From positions 92,721-156,720 of the forward strand of contig DASXTC010000038.1 in assembly GCA_036505635.1 (NCBI GenBank): a stretch of DNA of 64,000 nucleotides. The letters run 5' to 3'. Positions 54,115 through 60,341 of this stretch are shown piece by piece. Within the stretch, counting starts at the first letter, position 1, and each line of letters opens with the position of its first letter. A model generated the notes under the pieces. It was given only the letters and a program-made list of their open reading frames with translations. It ran no database searches and was not told the origin of the DNA. The DNA comes from DASXTC01 sp036505635. GTDB taxonomy: Bacteria > Acidobacteriota > Polarisedimenticolia > JACPZX01 > DASXTC01. The position numbers and the translations under genes were made by a program.

Positions 54115-55035
54115 CTACTGCGGGAACCGCAGGGCGATGATCTTGCTCACGTCGAACGTGCACAGGAAGTCCCTCAGGAAGGGCAGGTGCGGGTAGAGGT
54201 TCTGGAGCAGATAGAAGTAATGGTCCCGCTGTCCTTCGTCCCCCTTCAGGTAGTTGATCTCGCCGAGCAGGTAGTAGCAGTTCTTGATAATCTCCTTGTA
54301 TCCTGCGGCCTCCGCCAGTTCCAGCGCCTGCTTGCCGAACGTCTCGGCCTCCTCGAGACGGCGCAGCTGCATGTAGCCGAAGCTGAGGTCATGCGCGCAC
54401 TCGCAAATGCACTTCTTGCTGCCTATCTCGGTGACGATGTCGAGGGCCTCGCGCACGGCCTCGATCCCCTTCTCGTAGTGGCCCTGGAGCATGAGGCAGT
54501 AGCCGATGTTGTCCTTGAGGATCGCGACGGAGAAGTGGTTCCTCTCGGGTTCCTTCATGCGCAGGCGCAGAGCCTTGCGGTATTCCACGAGGGATCTGTC
54601 CAGGTGGCTCTGCACCAGGTAGATGTTGCCCATGAGGTTGTGGCACCGGGCCATCCAGTTCAGGTCACCCAGCGCCCGGCTCTTCTCGATCGCCTTCCTG
54701 GCGTAGACGAAGGCCTTCTGGTGCTTGCCGAGGCGCCTCAGGCTTATCGAGAGGTTGTAGGACGCGCCGCAGATCGTCTCGTCATCGGAGCTTCGCAGGA
54801 TAATCTCCCGAAGTCCTTTTGCGGCCTGCTCGTACTCGCCCATCTCGATGTAGCAGGTGGAGAGGTTCGAGAGGGCCTTGTTGACGTTCTCGGCTTCGTG
54901 CTCCTGCCGCGCCCTGGAGACGGCGCCTTCGAACAGCGCGAGGGCCTGATCGAGGTCCCCCTCCCGGAGGGCCGTGCACCCTTCGGACATCAACCGGGAG
55001 AAGGGCTGGCAGGCGGGTCGACGAGTCTGTCCCAT
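54115..55035 (-). CDS. Tetratricopeptide-repeat protein
   Basis: A 306-aa all-helical cytoplasmic protein with at least six TPR-like repeats (for example YIEMGEYEQAAKGLREII, YNLSISLRRLGKHQKAFVYARKAIEKS, GNIYLVQSHLDRSLVEYRKAL, GYCLMLQGHYEKGIEAVREALDIV, LRRLEEAETFGKQALELAEAAG). Such arrays next to an XRE regulator are typical of peptide- or protein-sensing regulators. The first ATG is used; M16 is an alternative. It begins 17 bp after the XRE gene stop. Confidence 0.8.
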   Translation of the reverse strand: MGQTRRPACQPFSRLMSEGCTALREGDLDQALALFEGAVSRARQEHEAENVNKALSNLSTCYIEMGEYEQAAKGLREIILRSSDDETICGASYNLSISLRRLGKHQKAFVYARKAIEKSRALGDLNWMARCHNLMGNIYLVQSHLDRSLVEYRKALRLRMKEPERNHFSVAILKDNIGYCLMLQGHYEKGIEAVREALDIVTEIGSKKCICECAHDLSFGYMQLRRLEEAETFGKQALELAEAAGYKEIIKNCYYLLGEINYLKGDEGQRDHYFYLLQNLYPHLPFLRDFLCTFDVSKIIALRFPQ

Positions 55036-55052
55036 GGCCGGGAGCAGAGCCC

Positions 55053-55427
55053 CTATTTTTTGCGGCGGCTCCTTCTGGACTGCCGCTCGATGAACTTCAT
55101 GAAGTTCCGTACCTCATCCTGCCCTGACGGCAGGAGGTTACGGAAGGTCCGGATCATCTCAGTTTCTGTGGGGGAGAGCTGGCCAGGGGGGGCCTCGTGG
55201 AAGAACTCGCCGATGTTCATCTCGAAGATCTTCAGAATCCTGAACAGCGTCTCGAGGCTGACCTTGTACTCGCCCGTCTCCATCCGGCAGAGGTCGGACT
55301 GCTGGACCCCCACCTTCGCGGCCAGCTCGGCCTGTGTCAGGCTGCGGTCCTTGCGAAGCTGCCTGATACGCTGGCCGACCAGCGGAACCTGGGCGCGTCT
55401 TGAGAGCCCGAACTCGAGTCGGTTCAT
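55053..55427 (-). CDS. XRE-family HTH transcriptional regulator
   Basis: A 124-aa DNA-binding protein. The helix-turn-helix of the Cro/C1 type spans about 16-75 (VGQRIRQLRKDRSLTQAELAAKVGVQQSDLCRMETG ... LETLFRILKIFEM). A linker and a C-terminal helix (SGQDEVRNFMKFIERQSRR) follow, ending in a basic RRSRRKK. ATG at 55425-55427 has GGGGAGG about 5 nt upstream. It is the first gene of the XRE-TPR-secreted protein operon and is divergent from the sigma factor gene. Confidence 0.9.
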   Translation of the reverse strand: MNRLEFGLSRRAQVPLVGQRIRQLRKDRSLTQAELAAKVGVQQSDLCRMETGEYKVSLETLFRILKIFEMNIGEFFHEAPPGQLSPTETEMIRTFRNLLPSGQDEVRNFMKFIERQSRRSRRKK

Positions 55428-55517
55428 GGTGCCTCCCCGCACGCCCCCCATCTTCCTTTCGGGATCCCGCTGTTATTACTGATATCCCTGAGTCTGAATC
55501 TACGTACGTTACGTCTT

Positions 55518-55546
55518 ATGCTACAGCAACAAAATTTCCTTGACAA
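55518..55546 (-). promoter_or_regulatory. Promoter of the XRE-TPR operon
   Basis: Minus strand TTGTCA (55546-55541), 17-bp spacer, TAGCAT (55523-55518). Its -35 hexamer overlaps that of the + strand promoter by five or six bases, because TTGACAA reads as TTGTCAA on the other strand. Confidence 0.7.
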
Positions 55547-55568
55547 GCATGAGCCCGCAACATAGACT
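55540..55568 (+). promoter_or_regulatory. Promoter of the sigma factor gene
   Basis: TTGACA (55540-55545), 17-bp spacer, TAGACT (55563-55568). Predicted start near 55575, giving a leader of about 205 nt before the sigma gene, which begins with an 8-bp hairpin. Confidence 0.72.
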
Positions 55569-55572
55569 CTGT

Positions 55573-55604
55573 CCCGTCATCCGTGCTGCATGCTGCATGA
55601 CGGG
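55573..55604 (+). promoter_or_regulatory. 5'-end hairpin of the sigma factor leader RNA
   Basis: CCCGTCAT (55573-55580) pairs with ATGACGGG (55597-55604) around a 16-nt loop that contains TGCATGC. It coincides with the predicted transcript start, so the mRNA would carry a stem at its 5' end. Confidence 0.5.
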
Positions 55605-55781
55605 GGGGGTTCAGAAATGCTCGGCTGCATCCCTTTCCACCCAGCATCGCGGTCCCAACAGTACCCCCAACCGTCACTAGTGTCAAGGAGAAAACCGACA
55701 TAACGGATTGACTCTACAGAGGATTTCTGGCTTCCACCCCTGCCAAGGAGTCCAGTTCGCGGATGTGAGGTTCAACCCGGA

Positions 55782-56822
55782 ATGAGCCGACGCGTCGAGA
55801 AAGACTCCTCCCTTGGTCGTTACTTGTCCGAGATCGGCGAGTACTCCATTCTCACGAAGGAACAGGAGATGGAGATCGCGAGAATCGCCGAGCAGAGCGG
55901 CAGCAAAGAAAACCTCAACCGACTGGTCGAGTCCAATCTCTCGTTCGTGGTCAAGATCGCGAGCGAGTACCGCAACCTCGGACTCTCGTTCGAGGACCTG
56001 CTCAATGAAGGCAATATCGGCCTGATCGAGGCCGCACAGCGGTATGACCACACGAAGGGCAACAAGTTCATCACCTACGCCATCTGGTGGGTGCGCAAGT
56101 CGATCCTGAAGGCCCTCTCCGAGCAGTCCAACCTGGTCCGCGTCCCGACCTATCAGATGAAGAAGGTCAAGAAGATCCGCGAGGCCGAGGCGAGCCTCTC
56201 GCGCGAGCTCGGCCGCCGGCCCGGTCGCGATGAGATCTCCACGAGGCTCGACAGCACGATCTCGAAGATTGACGAGATCATGATGATCAAGCTGCGCGAG
56301 GTGTCGCTCGACGACAAGGTCGGCCGCGAGAAGAGCGTGCCGATCAGCGATTACCTGGTGGATGACACCTCCGAAAACCCCGAGGAGAATCTCCTGCGCA
56401 ACGAGAGCGAGCAGCTCGTCCGGTCGGCCATGGTGCTGCTGACCGAACAGGAGAAGACGGTGATCGCCAACCGCTTCGGCATGGAGGGGGGCCGATCCTT
56501 CACGCTGAAGGAGATCGGCGAGACGATGGGGCTGAGCCGCGAGAGGATCCGCCAGATCGAGGCCCAGGCCAAGAAGAAGCTGCGCCGAATCTTCGCGGTC
56601 CAGCGATACCTGGCGCCCCCGCTCCATGGGGCGATGCCTGGCGCCGCGATGGTGCCGCTCAGGAGCACGTCGTCGGTCGACCGTCTGCGAGCGCGTCCTT
56701 CCGCCCCCCCGGTACTCATGGCCCCCTCGCGCCGCACGGCCATCGGTGAGATTGCGGCCAAGGGGCTTGGCCCCGGAAGCGCCGCAAGGGCGAGGCTCAG
56801 CCTCGTGCCGAAGTCCAGCTGA
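55782..56822 (+). CDS. RpoD/SigA-family RNA polymerase sigma factor (group 2-like) with C-terminal extension
   Basis: A 346-aa sigma-70 factor. It has region 1.2 (SSLGRYLSEIGEYSILTKEQE), region 2 (LSFEDLLNEGNIGLIEAAQRYDHTKGNKFITYAIWWVRKSI), region 3, and region 4.2 (FTLKEIGETMGLSRERIRQIEAQAKKKLRR). Region 1.1 is absent and the length is short, so it is more likely a group 2 (RpoS/SigB-like) factor than the housekeeping one, but it could be the primary sigma of a reduced type. After region 4 there is an unusual tail of about 75 residues rich in Pro, Ala, Arg and Ser. ATG 55782 has a TGAGG site 11 nt upstream. Confidence 0.9.
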   Translation: MSRRVEKDSSLGRYLSEIGEYSILTKEQEMEIARIAEQSGSKENLNRLVESNLSFVVKIASEYRNLGLSFEDLLNEGNIGLIEAAQRYDHTKGNKFITYAIWWVRKSILKALSEQSNLVRVPTYQMKKVKKIREAEASLSRELGRRPGRDEISTRLDSTISKIDEIMMIKLREVSLDDKVGREKSVPISDYLVDDTSENPEENLLRNESEQLVRSAMVLLTEQEKTVIANRFGMEGGRSFTLKEIGETMGLSRERIRQIEAQAKKKLRRIFAVQRYLAPPLHGAMPGAAMVPLRSTSSVDRLRARPSAPPVLMAPSRRTAIGEIAAKGLGPGSAARARLSLVPKSS

Positions 56823-56889
56823 GCGGGCCCGGGGCGCGCCACGAACATCGAACGAACGATGGAGGGCTCCCTCGTCCGTGCGTCCGGCG

Positions 56890-56919
56890 TTGACAGATCC
56901 GGAAGGGTCCGCCTAGAAT
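56890..56919 (+). promoter_or_regulatory. Promoter of the hybrid kinase gene (leaderless)
   Basis: TTGACA (56890-56895), 18-bp spacer, TAGAAT (56914-56919), then 9 nt to ATG 56929. Same boxes and spacing as the tRNA-Arg(CCG) promoter. The only Shine-Dalgarno-like GGAAGGG lies upstream of the -10, so it would not be in the mRNA. Confidence 0.75.
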
Positions 56920-56928
56920 GAGCCGCCA

Positions 56929-59520
56929 ATGGCCGATCCTTCCCCGACAAGACGTCTCGACCTGATCCCGGGAGGCCACGACAGGGCATCCTCACCGGGG
57001 ATGCCGGGCGGCGCGTCCGAGCTCGGCCCGGAATTCCTCGCGCGCGTGGCCGCCAGTCTCGGCTCACGCTCCGATCAGGAGGCTGGCCTCCTCTTCCTGG
57101 ATCTGCTCGAGGAGGCGCTTCCCGTGAGGGCGTGGCTCGCCTGCCGCAGCCCGGAGACCGAGGCGGTCTCATGGGCTCGCACCGGCGGGGGTGAGCCCTT
57201 CCCGCTGCGCCTCTCCTCGGAGCAGGGCGGGCTCCTCCGGGGCGCCCTCCTGAACGGGTGCGACGCGGTCATCGCGGATCCCCTGGCCTGCCCCGAGTGC
57301 CCCGAGAAGCGCTATCTCCAGAGGGGCGGTGGAAGCTGGGCCTTCCTCGCGGCGACCGCGGCCGGGCAGCCCGTGGGGTGCCTCATCTTGAGGTCCGAGG
57401 CCCCGGCCACGCTCCCCGAGCGGCTGCTGGCCACGGCAAAGAGCGCGCTCACCATCGTGGCTCTCGCCCTCGAGGTCTCCCGGCTGCACCGGGAGCTGGA
57501 GGCGAGGGTCGAGGAGCGGACCAGGGAGATCTCTCTGCTCTATGACGTGAGCCGATCGCTCGGTTTCGTCCTGAGCCCCGAGGATCTCGTGCAACTTGTC
57601 GCGGGCTCGCTTGGAAGGGCGCTCAGCTTCGATCTCTGCGCCATGACGCTCCAGTTGCCGGACCACCGGAGGATCTCGGTGCACCTCTCGTGCCCCGCCG
57701 AGGAACTCGCCGTCATCCGGCTGCGCGGCGAGATCACGGCGCAACTGGCGAGTCTCTCCGGGTCCAGACCCGAGGGGCTCGAGCTCACCCTTTCGGGGCC
57801 CGAGGTGGCCGGTGGCAGCATGCTCCACGCCGACGATTTCGGCTCGGTGGCCCACGCGCCCCTGGTCATACGCGGGCAGGTCGTCGGCCTGATCTCGGTC
57901 GTGTCTCGCGAGAAGGATGCGTTCGGCCCTGCGTTGATGCGGCTCGTCTACACCATCGCCAGCCAGGCCTCGCTGACTCTCGACCGGATCCGCACGGCAC
58001 GCGAGGCGGAGGCCAGCAAGATTCACTCGATGCTGGAGTCCATGGCCCAGGGAGTGCTGCTTCTCGACAGGGATTTGCGCATCGTGATGATCAACCCGGC
58101 CGCGCAGTCGTACCTCGGGACCCTGGAGGGGGACGTCCCGGCGACCCTTCACCGCATTGGAGACGTCCCGCTGCTGCCGCTGATCGAGACGCTGGATCCG
58201 ACGGGGAGCAAGCCCATGACGTTCGAGGCGGCGGCCACGGCGGAGGGGAGGATCTTCTCCATCACCTGCTCTCCCGTCCGGGGACTGGACGAGAAGGTTC
58301 AGGGGGTCGTCGTCGTGATCTCCGATGTCACCGAGGCCCGCATGCTGCAGCTCCAGTTCGCGCAGGCCGAGAAGCTCTCCGCTCTTGGTGAGATGATCTC
58401 GGGGGTGGCCCACGAGCTGAACAACCCGCTCGCATCGGTGATGGGATACGCCCAGCTCCTGCAGACCGAGCCCGTTGACGAGACGGTCCGCCGAAAGCTG
58501 TCGACGATCGGCGCGGAGGCCGGCCGCTGCCAGCGCATCGTGCAGAACCTACTCCGGTTCGCCCGGCGTCACACGCCCGAGCAGCGCCCGCTCGATATCC
58601 ACGTGGCCGTCGACTCCGTGCTCCAGCTTCTCGGCCATCAGCTCAGGGTTGACGACATCACCGTCGACCTCGATCTGCAGCCGGGGCCCCGCGTGGTCGT
58701 CGGCGATTTTCACCTGCTGCAGCAGGTCTTCCTCAACATCATCTACAACGCCTACCAGGCCATGAAGGAAAAGGGAGGCGCTGGCCGTCTCATCATCAGG
58801 ACCCGAAACCCGGACGGCCGCGTCGTCGTCGAGATCATCGACGACGGCCCCGGTATCCCGCCGCAGAACCTCAAGAGGATCTTCGATCCCTTCTTCTCGA
58901 CCAAGGAGGTGGGGCAGGGGACCGGTCTGGGGTTGAGCCTGGCCTACGGGACGGTGAGGGAGCACGGCGGCACGATTACCGCGAGGAGCGCCGTCGGATC
59001 CGGATCGACCTTCACCGTGGAGCTGCCGGCGGCCCCACCGGGGACGGCGGCGGTCGAGGAGAGCCCCGGGGTCGAACCGGCCGTCGCGGTGGAGGGACCC
59101 GATGTGGAGCCGGATCCCGAGGGGAGAATGCCGCCTCGCCCGACGGCGACGGGCCGGCGAATCCTGGTGGTGGAGGACGAGCTCTCACTGGCCGATGTCA
59201 TGGCGGAGGCGCTTCAGGCGCAGGGGCACCGGGTCGATACGGCCTGCGACGGCAGGTCGGCCCGCGCCCTGATCGCCACCGCCAGGTACGACGTGATCAT
59301 CTGCGACCTGAAGATGCCCAACATGAACGGGCGCGATTTTTACAGGCACGTCGTCTCGATCGAGCCGGCCCTGGCCCGCAGAATCATCTTCTCGACGGGA
59401 GACACCGCGAGCCCCGACACCCAGCTCTTCTTCGAGGAGGTCGGCAATCCGTTTCTCGCCAAGCCCTTCAACCTGAAGGATCTCTTCAGGGTCGTCGACT
59501 CGGTGCTGGGTGCATCCTGA
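56929..59520 (+). CDS. Soluble hybrid histidine kinase (GAF-PAS-HisKA-HATPase-REC)
   Basis: An 863-aa cytoplasmic kinase with no transmembrane segments. Two GAF-like regions (about 20-180 and 200-360) flank a short coiled coil. A PAS domain follows (about 370-470: MLESMAQGVLLLDRDLRIVMINPAAQSYL), then HisKA with H495 in SGVAHELNNPLASVMGY, HATPase_c (NIIYNAYQAM; DDGPGIPP; GTGLGLSLAYG), and a receiver domain with phospho-acceptor D793 in IICDLKMPNMNG. It senses an internal signal, perhaps redox or a small ligand through GAF. It is transcribed alone from its own leaderless promoter. Confidence 0.92.
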   Translation: MADPSPTRRLDLIPGGHDRASSPGMPGGASELGPEFLARVAASLGSRSDQEAGLLFLDLLEEALPVRAWLACRSPETEAVSWARTGGGEPFPLRLSSEQGGLLRGALLNGCDAVIADPLACPECPEKRYLQRGGGSWAFLAATAAGQPVGCLILRSEAPATLPERLLATAKSALTIVALALEVSRLHRELEARVEERTREISLLYDVSRSLGFVLSPEDLVQLVAGSLGRALSFDLCAMTLQLPDHRRISVHLSCPAEELAVIRLRGEITAQLASLSGSRPEGLELTLSGPEVAGGSMLHADDFGSVAHAPLVIRGQVVGLISVVSREKDAFGPALMRLVYTIASQASLTLDRIRTAREAEASKIHSMLESMAQGVLLLDRDLRIVMINPAAQSYLGTLEGDVPATLHRIGDVPLLPLIETLDPTGSKPMTFEAAATAEGRIFSITCSPVRGLDEKVQGVVVVISDVTEARMLQLQFAQAEKLSALGEMISGVAHELNNPLASVMGYAQLLQTEPVDETVRRKLSTIGAEAGRCQRIVQNLLRFARRHTPEQRPLDIHVAVDSVLQLLGHQLRVDDITVDLDLQPGPRVVVGDFHLLQQVFLNIIYNAYQAMKEKGGAGRLIIRTRNPDGRVVVEIIDDGPGIPPQNLKRIFDPFFSTKEVGQGTGLGLSLAYGTVREHGGTITARSAVGSGSTFTVELPAAPPGTAAVEESPGVEPAVAVEGPDVEPDPEGRMPPRPTATGRRILVVEDELSLADVMAEALQAQGHRVDTACDGRSARALIATARYDVIICDLKMPNMNGRDFYRHVVSIEPALARRIIFSTGDTASPDTQLFFEEVGNPFLAKPFNLKDLFRVVDSVLGAS

Positions 59521-59677
59521 GCCCACCCGGGCGCATCTGTCGCGGATCTTCGACTGGTACCGGGACGACTTCCTGAAGGCCTCCCCATCCATCCCGGCGT
59601 ACCTCGAGTACTCGTGGCGGCTGAGCGACTCGAAGCCCGAAAGCGACGGCGCGGCGGCGCCGCCGCGCGCGCCCTGA
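59510..59677 (+). pseudogene. 3' remnant resembling a DUF547 protein
   Basis: A 55-codon frame overlapping the kinase stop encodes HLSRIFDWYRDDFLKASPSIPAYLEYSWRL, which resembles the C-terminal end of DUF547 proteins (pattern R-I-F-x-W-[YF]-x-x-D-F). No upstream part of such a protein is present, so it is either a truncated relic left by a deletion or a small gene. It ends 49 bp before the first DUF507 gene. Recognition is by pattern memory and could be wrong. Confidence 0.4.
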
Positions 59678-59710
59678 CGAGGCCCTTTCGTGGCCCCCCA
59701 TTCCGGGGGA

Positions 59711-59719
59711 TGATAGACT
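59711..59719 (+). promoter_or_regulatory. Extended -10 promoter of the first DUF507 gene (leaderless)
   Basis: TGA-TAGACT (extended -10), then 7 nt to ATG 59727. No convincing -35. Identical nonamer to the tRNA-Arg(TCG) promoter. Confidence 0.6.
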
Positions 59720-59726
59720 CCGTCGC

Positions 59727-60005
59727 ATGAGGCTCTCCCCGGCGCTCGTGGACCACATCTCCGGACAGATCGTGGCGGGTCTGGAGCGCGACGGCGCCAT
59801 CAGGACCGAGGATCCGGGATCGGCCGGCCAAACGGTGGCCCGGGCGTTCGCCGGAGACCTGATGGTGGAGGACCGTCTCAACGAGGAGGTGCGGGAGATC
59901 CTCAAGACTCACTCCGACGAGATGACGCGGCGCGGGGTCCAGTACCACGAGATGTTCAAGATGATCAAGGCCGAGCTGGTCCGGAAGCGGAAGCTCATCC
60001 TGTAA
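59727..60005 (+). CDS. DUF507 family protein (copy 1)
   Basis: A 92-aa helical protein: MRLSPALVDHISGQIVAGLERDGAIRTEDPG ... NEEVREILKTHSDEM ... MFKMIKAELVRKRKLIL. The pattern (a start like M-R/K-L-S, a mid L-N-E-E-V-R motif, and a C-terminal F-x-M-I-K-x-x-L-x-K-x-R) fits DUF507, known from Acidobacteriota, Aquificota and delta-type proteobacteria with no established role. It has no ribosome-binding site and its ATG lies 7 nt after an extended -10. Confidence 0.75.
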   Translation: MRLSPALVDHISGQIVAGLERDGAIRTEDPGSAGQTVARAFAGDLMVEDRLNEEVREILKTHSDEMTRRGVQYHEMFKMIKAELVRKRKLIL

Positions 60006-60033
60006 GGCGGGTCGGCGGGGACGGGGATCGCTC

Positions 60034-60318
60034 ATGAAGCTCAGCCACGAGAAGGTGACCCACCTGTCCCACGTCCTCACGAAGGCCCTTGAGGAGGCCC
60101 CCGGCATCACCCTCCTGCGTGACCGCAACAGCGTCCGACTGAAGGTCGTGGAGCTGCTGAGGGCCGAAATGAGGCGCGACGAGGAGGTCGAAAAGAGGGT
60201 CCGCGCGAAGATCGTCGGCCAGAAACGCCAGATCCCCGAGGGGAGCCAGGAATGGGACATCCTCTTCCGGAAGTACTACGAGGAGGAGCTCGGCAAGATC
60301 CGCGGCTCCAGGGGGTGA
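60034..60318 (+). CDS. DUF507 family protein (copy 2)
   Basis: A 94-aa paralogue of the preceding gene: MKLSHEKVTHLSHVLTKALEEAPGITLLRDRNSVRLKVVELLRAEMRRDEEVEKRVRAKI ... EWDILFRKYYEEELGKIRG. It aligns over the full length with copy 1 but is clearly diverged. In several phyla DUF507 genes come in such pairs, suggesting a heterodimer. It is 28 bp after copy 1; its stop TGA overlaps a possible GTG start of selB. Confidence 0.8.
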   Translation: MKLSHEKVTHLSHVLTKALEEAPGITLLRDRNSVRLKVVELLRAEMRRDEEVEKRVRAKIVGQKRQIPEGSQEWDILFRKYYEEELGKIRGSRG

Positions 60319-60341
60319 GCCCCGATCCCGGCCATCATCAG

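Noticed and set aside
59510..59677. UGA read-through (selenocysteine) at the end of the hybrid kinase
   Set aside because: The sequence following the TGA is in a different frame from the DUF547-like segment, and the receiver domain is complete at the stop.
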